DNA of 64,000 bases from Trematomus loennbergii. Its lineage: Eukaryota > Chordata > Actinopteri > Perciformes > Nototheniidae. The stretch covers positions 2,372,422 to 2,436,421 of the forward strand of contig JAAOOA010000086.1 in assembly GCA_012861695.1 (NCBI GenBank), written 5' to 3'. Under the pieces are notes generated by a model, which had not been told where the DNA came from, made no database searches, and saw nothing but the letters and a program-made list of their open reading frames with translations. Both the position numbers and the translations under genes were made by a program. Shown one piece after another: positions 33,001 to 45,362 of the stretch; positions within the stretch are counted from its first letter, which is position 1, and the number at the start of each line of letters is the position of its first letter.

Positions 33001-33712
33001 GAAAGGTATATCCGTCATTTAATGGTAATCTATTGAAATTCTGAATCCATAGATGTGTCTCCCATCACCCAAATCCCTGACTATTCTCTCAACTCAGTAT
33101 TTACATTCTTATATTCAAAGAAAATCAGTAATATCTTTAAAAACGACAAGTCCTTTTATATCAGCTGTGCACCGTTATGGTGTAAATACAACCTATCTAC
33201 CAATTGGATCAAATATAAAAGTCAGCCGAATTAGTATTGATACTGCAAGGAAACATATTGTGTGAAAATAAATGTAAGATGTTGTTTAATTGCTGATATA
33301 TTTATGATCCACGTCACGTTTTCAGTTTTGGCGGCAGTGCTTCCTGTTTGTCAGACTTGTTATACAGTCTATGATCCACACACATGGATTAACATCGATT
33401 TAATACATTAATGTAGCCTTTGTTTCTGCTAAAAGAGGTGTCGACCAGCTAGGGCAACAAGAAAATCGGCGAAATCGAGTGTGACGATTAAAAAATAAAT
33501 AAAAAACATCTCATTTTGACAATAAAAACCGACCAATAGGCGCGGTACACCATTTACTTGGCACTTCCGGGTATTTCTCCACTGGTTGGGCCATGTTAAC
33601 AATACCGTGTAACTGTCACGTTTGAAGGGACGAAACCGTGACATATTCACGTCTCCCAGCATGGTAGATCGTCACATGTTCACGTCTTGCCGTGATACCG
33701 GGTTGCATAAAA
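30085..33712. mobile_element. Large fold-back element with arms of about 0.6-0.9 kb
   Basis: The left arm (30085-30420 and 30880-31105) is the diverged reverse complement of the right arm (32806-33712). Examples are CTACCATGCTGGGAGACG against CGTCTCCCAGCATGGTAG, CCAATTGGTAGATAGG against CCTATCTACCAATTGG, and TAAAGCACGTTA against AACGTGCTTTA. The left arm has about 460 bp (30420-30880) missing from the right. The core contains a hAT MITE. No transposase frame was seen, so the class is unknown. Confidence 0.75.
31843..32182. mobile_element. 340-bp hAT MITE, 8-bp TSD GTGTAGGG
   Basis: The ends are CAGGGGTGCCCATTACG and GTGTGGGCACCCCTG. GTGTAGGG is duplicated exactly at 31835-31842 and 32183-32190. 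The element carries the GTCGATCGCGATCGAC palindrome typical of this family. A second copy, reversed, is at 44754-45154. Confidence 0.95.
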
Positions 33713-34514
33713 CACGATGTCGCTGTAACTCCAATGGACACGGTCCGATGGTCCACCAAACTTGAGTTGTATATCACCGGTCCATGCCTCAACAGCTCTA
33801 CGCCAAATTTGAGGTCTCATCATATGCCGTTTCCACGGAAACGCATCCCTCGCCATAAAACACGATATGGTCGCAACTCAAAGTAAAATAGTCCAAACGG
33901 CACCAGACTTCAGATCATCTGCCTTATTGTTAAGCTATTAACTACAGTAAGAACAAAGGTAACATCAATGCAGGTTTGAAATTCTTCTTTTAAACAGTAT
34001 TTTAATATATTTAGTATTGGGAAAAAACCTCTGAATTAATGGTATGTTCAGAGTGCATGTAAATAAAAACAATACATGGCCACAATCAGAGGTGGAAAAA
34101 GTCCTCAGATCTTGACCTTAAGTAAAAGTCGAAGAACCCCCAGTGTCCCCCCAGGTCCAGTGCATGATCCATGAGGTTGAGAATTGAGGTTGCAGGAAGG
34201 AGTGTGTGATGGAGCTGGTCGGTGAGGTAGCATTGTTTAGGATTGTTAAGTTGTAGGCTTTGTTTAATTGTACATAAATATGTCTTTTGGTACACAGTAA
34301 ATTTCTCTGAGTAAAATTGACTCAAATTGAAGAAAATTTTACTCTAAAAATATAACATTTGGTCCCAACCTATATAGAGTAAAATGTACTCTTTGTTCAG
34401 AGTTGTATTTTTAGAGTTCATTTTACTCTATTATGTGCTTAGATTTGACTCTGCTTAATGGTTATTTACTCTATGTAGTGTATATTAAAAACAACTCTAC
34501 TGCCATTTCACTCC

Positions 34515-34655
34515 CTATAGAAGGTCATTTTACTCTCAATCGAACGTCATTACACTCCAAATAGAAGATAATTTTACTCCCAATCGAACGTAATTTTACT
34601 CCAACTAGAAGGCAATTTTACTCCCAATAGAAGGTAATTTTACTCAGAATAGAAT
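34515..34655. repeat. Imperfect minisatellite of about 23 bp
   Basis: Six units of the type CAATCGAACGTAATTTTACTC, or AATAGAAGGTAATTTTACTC, follow each other with substitutions. It is part of the element at 34290-35815. Confidence 0.8.
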
Positions 34656-34914
34656 AAATGAACCATAATGATCTTTACAATAAAAAAGGTCAATAAACCA
34701 AAGTGCTTAAGGAACATGAGTGGGCGTGTGTGAAGCTGACCATTGAGCGGCCCGACCAAGCAAGGAGGCAGAGGCAGAGAGTTCAAATACAACCCGTGTG
34801 GGCATTTATTCCTCTTTGTGGTACAGGATACACAGCCTCAATATGACTGTCTCACGTGAACACAGTCCACAGTCACCAGTCACCAGTCACCAGTCACCAG
34901 GACGTCACCAGGAC

Positions 34915-35167
34915 CTCACTCACTCACTCACTCACTCACTCACTCACTCACTCACTCACACACTCACTCACACACTCACTCACACACTCACTCACTCACT
35001 CACTCACACTCACTCTCACTCACTCTCACTCACTCACTCACTCTCTCTCACTCACTCTCTCTCACTCACTCACTCACTCACTCACTCACTCACTCACTCA
35101 CTCACTCACTCACTCACTCACTCACTCACTCACTCACTCACTCACTCACTCACTCACTCACTCACTC
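34915..35167. repeat. (CACT)n tetranucleotide repeat
   Basis: About 250 bp of ACTC repeats have occasional CACA and CTCT variants. Both long + frames (Leu-Thr-His-Ser repeats) are artefacts. Confidence 0.97.
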
Positions 35168-35192
35168 TCACACACACACACTCACACACACA

Positions 35193-35238
<46 letters not shown>

Positions 35239-35263
35239 CACACACAACACACACACACACACA

Positions 35264-35294
<31 letters not shown>

Positions 35295-35321
35295 CCACAC
35301 ACACACCACACACACACACAG
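35168..35321. repeat. (CA)n microsatellite
   Basis: About 150 bp of CA repeats with CC and AA interruptions directly follow the CACT repeat. Confidence 0.97.
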
Positions 35322-35849
35322 GAAAACAGAACCTAAATACACACAGGACTAATCAAACCAACAAGACACAGGTGAGGAGGGAGGAGAAACACAGAGCACC
35401 AGGTGAACGCAATCACCAGCAACAGACAAGACGGGAGGGGAACACTTTTCAAACTAAAACAGGAAACAGAGACAGACAAACTAAAACATAGACAGATTGT
35501 GACAAATATATGCATAAATGACATATAATCACATGCTTCCTGTGCAATGTTTTAGCGTGGAACAAATGAATATACTTCGCCAATAATGAAGCTATATAAT
35601 CCGTAACGGAGACCGAGATCTATGGCCCCAGAGATCACCTCCGTTACAGAGTGGTCATGGTTTAACTCCAATAGAATTGACTCTGCATTTTTGATCGCAC
35701 TCTAGAAGCTATGAGTAATAAATACACTCCAAAATGATTAAATATCACTATTTCAGAGCAAAATAGTAATTACTCTGGAAAAAATACTCACCAATATTTC
35801 CTGTGTACACTTAAACTTGTCTTGTCTCCCATATTTGTGCATTCTATGA

Positions 35850-36230
35850 GCCGGGCTGTAACAAGAGGTTCTGGAGGACAGGGGTGATGTGGTCAAAGGA
35901 GGGGGTGTGGGTGAGGAGATGAGCAGCAGACTTGTGAATGTAATGATTGAGGTGTTTGGATGGTGTACCATATAAAATGCTGTTGCTGTAGTCGATTCTA
36001 GATGAGATGAAGGCATGGATGAGTGTTTCAGCAGCTGAGAAGGAGAGCGGTGGGTGAAGTCATGCTATGTTTTTAATACGGAAGAAGTTTTTTTTTCAAA
36101 GGAGATGTTGCTTTTGAAAATGACTTTAAGGTTGCAGATGGGTGGGGAGAGAGACAGAGGGGAGTTCTTAATGGTGAGGGAGAAGTTGTGATTGTTTTTC
36201 TTGTAAGGGATTACGGACCGATTATTAGCA
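35850..36230 (-). pseudogene. L2-type LINE reverse transcriptase fragment
   Basis: Reading the - strand, AETLIHAFISSRIDYSNSIL, YGTPSKHLNH, HLLTHTPSFDHITPVLQ and NLL occur in one interrupted frame. This matches the C-terminal part of fish L2 reverse transcriptase. It is a short, decayed 5'-truncated fragment. Confidence 0.75.
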
Positions 36231-36390
36231 ATGATAATGTCACTAATAATATCAATCTTCTAGATGTAGATGGTTTATACATTCCAGTCTTTGCACACAT
36301 AACATTCCTGTAGAGCTGCTGAAGCTTCATCTGTCCACACTTCAACAGATTTTATTTTCCTGACGGTTTGAGCTTAGAGTTGGCAGGTGT

Positions 36391-36417
36391 AGCGGGAGGG
36401 GGGGGGGGGGGGGGGGT
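36391..36417. repeat. Poly-G tract
   Basis: This is a run of about 25 guanines with a single A near its start, a likely assembly weak point. Surrounding sequence (36230-37529) is otherwise unrecognised AT-rich DNA, apart from a hairpin at 37218-37250. Confidence 0.9.
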
Positions 36418-37217
36418 GAGTGTGTGATGATGTCCACAGTGGCAGCAGGGGCTGGCTGTGTGGCTGCCAGGAATGTTCCTGTGAAAATGGACTAGGGCCT
36501 TTTTCTGTTTTACACTGAGCCAAACAACACTTGTGTGAAATGGGCTTTAGCCTACATTTTAAGCTCCAAGCATAATCAATATGAACACCCCCCCCCTTGC
36601 ATTCTGTCGGTCCGCCAATAGAGTGCGGTAGCTGTATCATGATGTTATGGTGGAGCCAGTTCTCTCTTACACCTTTTTTCACCAAAGTAGTTCCAGTGCT
36701 GGTTTTAAGCCTGTTCCCAATTGCTAACCTGTCTTTTTTTCCCCGCTGCAGCGGCGCCAGTTCTTGGCCCCGAAAACTGGCTCATACATAAGGGGTTTAC
36801 ACCAGAGGCTAAAATGAGATTAACCTGAGCAATAACGGCTAATAGTGAGTACAGCAGAAGAAAGTTGTTACAGAAGCGCTGAGATTGCAAAGTGAGAGGG
36901 AAGCGACAACATCACGCAAAATTATCCGGACATAGCTACCATTACAAGTTATGAATAGCGGCACACTGCTTATGCTGCATTGGCCGTATTTCTCTTGTTT
37001 TTTTTAACACCGGCGACAGGCTTATTTAAAACACAGACTATACAAGTTGTCATGTCAGACTATCACAAGTAAGAATATAGTACAGAAACATCGCGGTAAA
37101 TTATGCCGGTATAGAAAGCGACAAATTCTACAATGATAGCATGAGTCAAGATGATGGCCTTGCTAACATCCTCTATGTAATATGAGAGAAACGTTATATT
37201 ACGGTGCTATGTTGCCA

Positions 37218-37250
37218 AACTTTCTCAATTTAAACAAAATTGAGAAAGTT
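37218..37250. repeat. Hairpin, 14-bp perfect arms
   Basis: AACTTTCTCAATTT and AAATTGAGAAAGTT flank a five-base loop (AAACA). No downstream T run or gene context suggests a function. Confidence 0.9.
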
Positions 37251-37529
37251 AAATATTGACTTATACAGGAAATATGCATCAGCAGATGTTATTCTGTGAC
37301 AGTCAGACAGTAAATTGCTACTTTCCAGCGGGCGCTGCCGTTAGCCAACGGTAGGCTAAAGGCAGGTGGAGCTAACCACTTGAAACAGTAGGCTAATGCC
37401 GGTGAACCATTGTGACAATGAGAAGAGTATAAAGTTGGAGAAGTTGTTCTTCAATTCAATCTGGGTTCAAAAGAATATGAGAATGGGAAGTCTGCAAATC
37501 TGAGCTCAACAGTCTCAGATTTATCGTTG

Positions 37530-38027
37530 TTAAAGGGGACCTATCATGCAAAATGCACTTTTGTACATCTTTTATACATGAACATGTGTCCCCGGTGTTC
37601 CAGGGAACTCACCAAGTGTCAGAAAACACAACCCTCTCTATTTTCCTCCATACCCAAATCTCTAAAAAAGGGGCTGCAACGGATCTGATAAAAACTGATC
37701 CAGATTTGAACACTGTCCTGACGTCAGGACGGTGGCGCTACGGCTATTGGGCCAACTCCACCAATCAGGAGGAGACAGCCACGGCCATTGCCGTTCGAAA
37801 GCGCTGGAGACGCTGTAGTACATATGCCAGGCCAGTAGATGGTGCTGTTCTCACTGAATCTGCCCTTGCTAAAACAGATCTAAAAAATATCAAATTGAGC
37901 AAAATGAGGCATGGCTAAAATGCATGATCTGTTTGGTATTTTGAAAAAAAAAAAAGTAGAAATATGCCTTATATAGGTATGGTCCTACACTATATTATTC
38001 AAATATAGCATGATAGGTCCACTTTAA
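37530..38027 (+). mobile_element. TTAA MITE, family GGGGACCTATCATGC, full copy
   Basis: The ends are TTAAAGGGGACCTATCATGC and GCATGATAGGTCCACTTTAA, with TTAA at 37530-37533 and 38024-38027. It is close in sequence to the copy at 4605-5097, including the A run in TTTTGAAAAAAAAAAAAGTA. Confidence 0.9.
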
Positions 38028-39840
38028 GTTAGCTTGAGTGTTATTTTGTCCATTTAGTTTTCCTGTCGGTGGTGTTTGGTGTGGCTGGATGGTTGGAAGA
38101 TGTTACGGGCAGAGATCTTCTGAAGTGTTTTTCTGTCATGTGTAATAAGTGCTTGGGTTATAAAGGTGAAATACCGACTAATCAAAACTAAAACATAGCT
38201 TCAGCTTAGCATATACAGTATACTGCAAGTTGGAGGAAATAGCTAGTCTGGCTTCTAATAATGTAAGTATATAAGTGCATCTTTTCTTTTCTTAATACCA
38301 TTATTACATGCAAATAAAGCATAATAAATGTAATTGAGTTTGTAATCAAAGATTGAAAACTATCTTGTTTTGAGCTTTAATTATTCATCAGTGTTATAAA
38401 CACACCCAGAAGAGAGAGAGGAGCTGAGAGTGAAAGGGTTGGAAAATGTGATAATTGATTGTGATAATGAACAAGTCCAAAATGGGAGCAAGTCTGGATG
38501 TGAAGAATTGGCCACGCTCTGTCATTTTAGGGCTGTAGAGGATGAAGGTGACACACGATGGAGTAGGGAGCAGTCACACAGAAACTGATGGGCAAGGATG
38601 ACAGCTCTGAAGATGGAGAACAGCTTTGTCCTTTGTCAAGCTCAGCTCAGCCAATTCCATCTTCAACAAGGTGGAAAAGCATCTCCTATATGCACAATAA
38701 TGAAGCGGATCCATTTATAATCCGTTTATAATTGCAGCATGAAAATGTAAAACGGGAGCGGTGTGATGAGAGAAACATGCTGAGAGGAGAAGCTGCAGCT
38801 CTGTGCTGTGGAGAGAGCTGAAAGGTGTTGATGTCAGAGTGTGCATTTGTGAGTCTATTTAAACTGGAAAAAGAGTGCAGATCATTTCAGATATGTGTTC
38901 TCTGATGTCTGCCATCAGTGCTTCTAAACAGGGTGTACAGGAAAGGAAAAACGCCAATCGTTCTGCACAATATACAGGGGAAACATGTTAGAAAGCTCAG
39001 GGAGACAGAGGAGGGGTCCCCCCCCCCCCAGCCGGACAGATGTGAAATAGGCTTTTCAACTTCCTTCAGCACGTGAATGTCAACTAATTCTTCAAGATTT
39101 ACAAACACTTCCAGCTAAACTTACTATAAAAATGTTGTTTGAACTTAATTTGTTCCTTACCCTTTCTATATAAAGTAACGTTCATATTTCTCATTCTGAT
39201 TATTATAGTGTTGAACTTTCAAAACAAAGCACTTTGGCAAGTTACGACATAAGTTGTAAAATGCTTGATAACACCGTAACTTTCATGATACGCATTTCTC
39301 GGTCATGATCGGTTGTTTCTGTTAACTGCCAAATGATGTGTCACGGTAAATGTTACCACTGCAAGGTATTGTGGGACAGCATTTTCTCCTTTCCTTTCGT
39401 TAAGCAAGGTCCAGTGTTTCCTAAGCTAAAGGAGGTTATAAAGGAAGTTTCAAAGCTCCTTTACTATCATCTGAGAATCCGAACAGCTCTTATCATGGCT
39501 GCTACTTGGGTATTTTCATTTCACAATTCGACCGCATCACAACTGCTTCTCTCCTCAGCTGCACTACAGGGTTGCGGTCGAATTGTCAATAGCTGCCCTG
39601 CTCTGTACCAGTTGAGTTTTGAAATGAAACTTCATTACAAACTGTTACCGATTTCCTGTGAGCTGCATTTGGGTTCAAACATTCCCCGTTACATAGACAA
39701 TCCAAATGATCACTTCTTCAGAACCAAGACTTCTTACAACTAAACTTACTACAAAACTTTCATTTGAACTTTATTTCTTGCTCACGCTTAAAATCCTGAA
39801 AAAAAAGAAGTAAAAAGCAGCAGATGGTGATAGTGCTTTA
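38028..39840. other. Unrecognised AT-rich stretch
   Basis: No gene, RNA or repeat family could be named here. A C run lies at 39019-39029. The 136-codon frame at 39333-39743 has no recognisable motif and ordinary codon use; I do not call it. Confidence 0.4.
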
Positions 39841-40231
39841 CTTTATTTCTTGCCAAACATCATAAAACATAAAAAGAAAAAACAGTATGCAGGCAACACA
39901 TTGGTTGATGCAACAGCCTTCATCAACTAGAGGGTTAAAATACATGAATCACCTTTTGTTTTACAATCAAATTAAGGAAATGGACAACTTTGGGTTTTCT
40001 GAACAGACTCTGAGGTTTCTGCTTCATTTGACTGGCAGCATCTGATCGCTCATAATAAACATGGCTGATGTTCTGCATCGACAGCCTCATAAAATCCTAA
40101 ATCCTGTTGGTGTGCAGTCTGGAAGGCAGGATTACACATCCTCCCACGCATGATAAAGCAGATGACAGGAGACAGGCTGTGATGCTGTGAAGTGTCTGGA
40201 GACTCACACAGGTCCATCAGTCTGAGGCCTT

Positions 40232-40280
40232 CACTCTGTCCCTTCAGCGCGTATCAGCTGGAGACTCATTAGCATTTCTG
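40232..40280 (-). other. Possible terminal exon of a - strand gene
   Basis: On the - strand a pyrimidine-rich CTACTTTTTCCAG is followed by a short frame (NANESPADTR, then TGA), and a reverse-strand AATAAA lies at 39843-39848, giving a plausible 3' UTR of about 400 bp. There is no homology to anchor it and no upstream exon was recognised. Confidence 0.15.
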
Positions 40281-40809
40281 GAAAAAGTAGAAAAATTCAG
40301 AAGGATAGAATCACACAACAAAATAACAAATACAACATTGTTTTACGTAAATGTGTCTTTCAGCCAGTTATTGTTGAATTGACAGAGAAAGTAGGTGTGT
40401 CCAGAAGCACATTTAGCCATGATGACACAAACCGTCCCAATGCAGCATCCCTGTCATGGCTGCTAATATTCTGATCCATGGATGTAGGAAGGGAACTGGA
40501 TACAACGTCAGAGGCGCGACCCTGTTCATTCCAATGAAAGTTGCATAATGGTGCATGAAGCCCAACATAGGTACAAAAAGTACTCAGCTCCAAAAAAAAA
40601 TCAGCTGATTTACAGACATGTCTTTCCCAATGTAGGTCAATGCGCATAATAAGAAAACGGCCCTTTAATCACCATGAGGTATACATATTGCAATTAATTT
40701 AGCTCTTCTTTCAATGTCTACCTTTATATTTACAGTAAAAATTGTTTATGTTATTTTGACCTGAGCCCTACTAACTGACCCTAAAAATTGCTTATCATGC
40801 TAAGCGGAC

Positions 40810-41199
40810 TTAAAGGTGGGGTAGGTAATTTTGGAGAAACCAGCTCGAGATCGCTAGAATTTGAAAATACACAGCCGGAAAAAATCTGCCACTTCCTTAC
40901 AGAGCCCCTCCTCCAACACACACAAACGCGCACATGACCAATGAGGGCACGGGATAATTTTGTGCACAGATGGAAGGCTGACAGGCAGGTAGGCCATCCA
41001 GTTATTTTAGCCGGGCCGGCTAAAATGATTGGTCGTGCTTTTTACAGTACTACGGCTTCCACAGATGACATTTTTTAATGGATTTTTTGTCAAAGCACTT
41101 AAGATATTCATTGCTATCGGGATGTTAAGAGCATTCCATGGAATATAAAAAAAAGTGTATCTCGAGCCGGTTTCTCAAACTTACCTACCCCACCTTTAA
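40810..41199 (+). mobile_element. TTAA MITE, family GGTGGGGTAGGTAA, full copy
   Basis: The ends are TTAAAGGTGGGGTAGGTAA and TTACCTACCCCACCTTTAA, 390 bp, with TTAA at both sides. It contains the GCCGGGCCGGC core palindrome. Its orientation is opposite to the copy at 20432-20820. Confidence 0.93.
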
Positions 41200-42180
41200 G
41201 ACGATGGTTATTGTTTGATGATGACTCTATATTACACTAATTAAATCTGTCTACTCACTACTAACAGGCACAACATTATCCATAGACTGCGTCATCAGTA
41301 TGCAACATCTCCCATTTACTCGAGATTAACCTCCAAGACTCTGTACTATATATGATTTACAATATTCACATGGCTGGGCATTGTTCTTAAACTTTATTTT
41401 CCCTTTTGCTCTGCAATAGTGAACCCCATTTTCTGACAAGCATATTTAGTTTTCTTCTTTTTTTCTTCGCTTAATTAAAACAGCACTTAGCTTAGTCTAG
41501 AACAAACAAATGAACATTCTAATTGTCCCGGCTTAGCCTCGACAGGCTAAAGCCGGTACAGTTAAAGTGAGGATAAAATGCTAGAAATTATACATTGAAG
41601 TCTCTGTGGGTCCCTCATACTAACGTGTTTTAGTGCTGCGTTAGTCCATGTCAGCAGGGTGCTTAACATAATATTTTTTAAGAATATTCTGCAATTGTGT
41701 TAACATAGCATACGGCTAGCATTTAGCATTGTTGTTCCTGTACTAGGACTGCTCCTAAGCTAACCTCTAACCAAACTACTGGTCGTCCAATGGTTTCTCA
41801 ACAAATGGAAGAATTTCCATTACGTTTTTTTACATACTTCTCTGTCTATATTCTGTGTTTTTTCAACAACTTTGATCCTCAGAAATTGTATAAATTGCTA
41901 TCATCAGGTAACATTTCCCATCCAATTCGTTTTTTTATATTCCTATTAGAAAATACCCTTGTTTGTAGTTAATATTATGTTCCATATTACCTGCATTGAT
42001 ATAGGCCCTTTTTATATTTTATATTGTTGATTAATTGAAAAAATATTGTATATACCTTTCAATTGTTACAATCGAGATAAACTGTAGTTAGTAAAAAAAA
42101 TGTGGGTTCACAAGGCTTTAGGTCCTATCCACAGCCGTTTCTATAGGAAGTGAATGCAGCATCTCAGGCTGCATCTCTCG
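41200..42180. other. Unrecognised AT-rich stretch
   Basis: No gene or repeat family was recognised in this interval. Confidence 0.4.
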
Positions 42181-42432
42181 ATGACGTCACTGTAGAGTGA
42201 GGGAGTGGGGGGCAGAGGAAGGGAGCTACACCGTGAAACCTATAGTGTGTGTGTTAGTGTGTGTCTGAGTACACAGTGCCGTGCTTTTGGACACAGCGGA
42301 CAGGCTTCCATTCAGCGGAACGCTCTCTGGACTAGCCGTGTACAGGAGGCTCTCCCCCCGCTGCTGCAGACACTCTCCGCCGCTGCTCCACCTGCTGCGG
42401 TCCATGTGAAGCTCTGCAGCTGCTGCCTCTGT
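42180..42432 (+). promoter_or_regulatory. Possible promoter and non-coding first exon with CRE
   Basis: A perfect CRE palindrome TGACGTCA (42182-42189) is followed by GC-rich, CTG-rich sequence unlike the AT-rich flanks, ending at a strong donor GTGAGT near 42432. This looks like the 5' UTR exon of an unidentified + strand gene. No ATG-started frame of interest and no downstream exon were recognised, so it is only a candidate. Confidence 0.3.
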
Positions 42433-42839
42433 GTGAGTACTCCATACAGCAGGTCCTTATGTATGTATGACATGTTGAACTCCAACTGCTTTCACTGCTG
42501 TACTTTAACATGTACTTATCTCGGTGTTTTGACGCTATAAAGCTGTGAGTTTGCTTTACTGTGGCTACACACTGTTTGCTAATGAGAGACACTGTCATGT
42601 TTCCACACTTAAATAATGCTGTTAAGAAGATATTCATTCATTTGAACATCACACGTTAGCTAGCAAGGTATTCCCTGCCTTGTAGCAACCGCTCGTGGTG
42701 GGTATAATTCTGCACTTACACGTGCGCTCTCATCAACCTCGCACGCGAACTCCGACGCGCTGTCACGCACGCTGTGTGCGTGTGTTTTTTAATGTTTGTG
42801 TGTGTCCGTGTGTTTGTGTGTGCCAGTGTGTGTGTGTTT

Positions 42840-43465
<626 letters not shown>

Positions 43466-43572
43466 GTGCTGACCGATGAGCGGCCCGACCAAGCAAGGAG
43501 ACAGAGGCAGAACGTCCAAAATACAACCCGGTGTAGGCATTTATTACTCACGGGCACATGACACAGCCTAGG

Positions 43573-44417
43573 GCTGTGCAATTAATCGTATTTTAATCGC
43601 AATTACGATTTTGGCCTGCCACATCGAAAAAAACAATTATTTTGCTTTGCTAAGTTGTGACAGTGCACTGCAACATATTTGATCTAATTAATTTTGGTCT
43701 CATTTATTTGTATTTATCATATTTATATATGTTTAGTAGCTTGTGGAAGTGCGCTCCAAAATATTTGTTGATCTTGTTTATTAGTATTTATTATTTTGAT
43801 ATTATTTATTTAAATGTTCATTTATTTTTGTATTGGTTTTTCAGTTGAATTATACGTTCAGGGTAATCAACAGTTAAAGGTGGGGTAGGTAAGTTTGAGA
43901 ATCCGGCTCGAGATACACTTTTTGTTATATTCCATGGAATGCTCTTAACATCCCGATAGCAATGAATATCTGAAGTGCTTTGACAAAAAATTCCATAAAA
44001 AAATGTCATCTGTGGAAGCTGTAATACTGTAAAAAGCACGACCAATCATTTTAGCCGACCCGGCTAAAATAACTGGATGGCCTACCTGCCTGTCAGCCTT
44101 CCATCTGTGCACAAACTTATCTCGTGCCCTCATTGGTCATGTGCGCGTTCGTGTGGTTGGAGGAGGGGCTCTGTAAGGAAGTGGCAGATTTTCTCCGGTT
44201 GTGTATTTTCAAATTCTAGCGATCTCGAGCCGGTTTCTCAAACTTACCTACCCTACCTTTAAAAAGATACTGTTCAAATTATTATTTGTATTTGTTTTAA
44301 AGTTCAATAAATGGATTTTTTCAAAGTCAATGAATAATCGTATATTTAATAATCGTGATATCAATTATTGACCCAAATAATCGTGATTATGATTTTTGCC
44401 ATAATCGCACAGCCCTA
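43573..44417. mobile_element. DNA element with AGGGCTGTGC ends
   Basis: The ends are AGGGCTGTGCAATTAATCG and ATAATCGCACAGCCCTA. Subterminal ATAATCGTGATT-type repeats occur. Outside it, ATGACACAGCCT and ATGTCACAGCCT form an imperfect direct repeat. A TTAA MITE is nested at 43874-44262. There is no transposase frame. Confidence 0.75.
43874..44262 (-). mobile_element. TTAA MITE, family GGTGGGGTAGGTAA, full copy
   Basis: The ends are TTAAAGGTGGGGTAGGTAA and TTACCTACCCTACCTTTAA. It is about 389 bp, with TTAA at both sides, and is nested in the element at 43573-44417. Confidence 0.92.
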
Positions 44418-44693
44418 ATGTCACAGCCTCAATCTCGCTGTTCACGTGAGCACAGTCACCAGCCACACAAGGATCTCACCCACCCAACAAAACAGGAATT
44501 ACAGAGCCTAAATACCCATCTGAAACGACGATGTGTGTGTGTGTGTATAGCCAGACAGACAGACTGACTAACCTCATGACTCACAGCAGGGAGCATTCTC
44601 ATTGGATCTTTCTGCTGGCGTGAATTACTCACTGAATCCCAATGTGTTGAGAGCTCTGATTGTGTGGTTTTTGCCTGTTAACAGCTACAGTAA

Positions 44694-45332
44694 GACCCCG
44701 TCCACACGGAGACGAAACGGGTTGTATCCGCTACAGTTCTCAATCGTATAGACCAGGGGTACCCACACTTTTTTCAGCTTGGGAGCTACTTTTAAAATGA
44801 CCAAGTCAAAGTGATCTACCTACAGGGCCAAGTGTGTCGCGAGCGGGGGGGGGGGTGAACCTTGAAGTGGCGGAGAAACTGTGGCGCGCTTACACTTATT
44901 GTGCCGCATTTGCGCTTCAGATGATCTTTAGTATAATTGTATAAATTGGAAGGCTAACTAGGTAATCAGCTCGCCGGTGATTTGCAGCTGGTGTTAGAAA
45001 ATATGAGATTTCAGACTGGCTTACCTGTACGGCAATCAAGTAGCAAATGCCATAATAAGGATGGATGATAGGCTAACTTTTTCTTTTTTTTTCAATGCCA
45101 TGCGATCTACCCAGACTACCTTGGTCGATCGCGATCGACGTATTGGGCACCCTGGTATAGATGGTTCGTCCACACGATGCCGACACGGAAACGCGGATAA
45201 CTATAACGGCTCCCAAGGTGGGTAGATCTGCGGAAAAACCGCTCTGGGGGGCCAAACGGCTCCGTGTCTACGTCCTACTGTATACAATCATTTCCGGTTC
45301 GTTTTCATTTTCGTTTCCGTGTGGATGGGGCC
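44694..45332. mobile_element. Harbinger-like MITE, TSD TAA, interrupted by a hAT
   Basis: The ends are GACCCCGTCCACACGG and CCGTGTGGATGGGGCC, flanked by TAA at 44691-44693 and 45333-45335. A 3-bp TAA duplication with these ends fits PIF/Harbinger-like non-autonomous elements. A hAT MITE is nested at 44754-45154, leaving about 240 bp of the host element. Confidence 0.75.
44754..45154. mobile_element. hAT MITE, second copy of the 31.8-kb family
   Basis: The ends are CAGGGGTACCCACACTTTT and TATTGGGCACCCTG. The flanks are GTATAGAC (44746-44753) and GTATAGAT (45155-45162), a duplication with one difference. It carries the same GTCGATCGCGATCGAC palindrome as the copy at 31843-32182, in reverse orientation, and is about 60 bp longer. 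Confidence 0.92.
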
Positions 45333-45362
45333 TAAGAAACATTTGTTAGGGACAAAACCAGT

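Larger units (their letters stand above)
34733..35503. mobile_element. Repeat family R copy 1 with internal microsatellites
   Basis: It begins CTGACCATTGAGCGGCCCGA and CAAGCAAGGAGGCAGAGGCA, which recurs at 43468. It ends with ACACTTTTCAAACTAAAACAGGAAACAGAGACAGA up to TTGTGAC, which matches in reverse complement the segment at 56297-56400. The middle is replaced by CACT and CA tandem repeats. Similar sequence in fish is often LTR-like; no coding region was seen. Confidence 0.55.
34290..35815. mobile_element. Repeat element with ACTC/GAGT-rich ends, interrupted
   Basis: GGTACACAGTAAATTTCTCTGAGTAAAATT at the left resembles the complement of the right end near 35765-35810 (ACTCACCAATATTTCCTGTGTACAC). 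Both sides are full of TTTTACTC and GAGTAAAAT motifs. The middle is occupied by the element at 34733-35503. Boundaries are approximate. Confidence 0.5.
43468..44570. mobile_element. Repeat family R copy 2, interrupted
   Basis: CTGACCGATGAGCGGCCCGA and CAAGCAAGGAGACAGAGGCA match copy 1 at 34733. After about 100 bp another element (43573-44417) interrupts it; family R sequence resumes at GTCACAGCCTCAATCTCGCT. Confidence 0.6.

Noticed and set aside
37553..37918. 121-codon frame shared with 4628-4909
   Set aside because: It lies wholly inside the non-autonomous TTAA MITE and is conserved only because the element is repeated; no protein motif.
39333..39743. 136-codon + strand frame
   Set aside because: No recognisable domain, no splice or promoter context, and length expected by chance in this much sequence.
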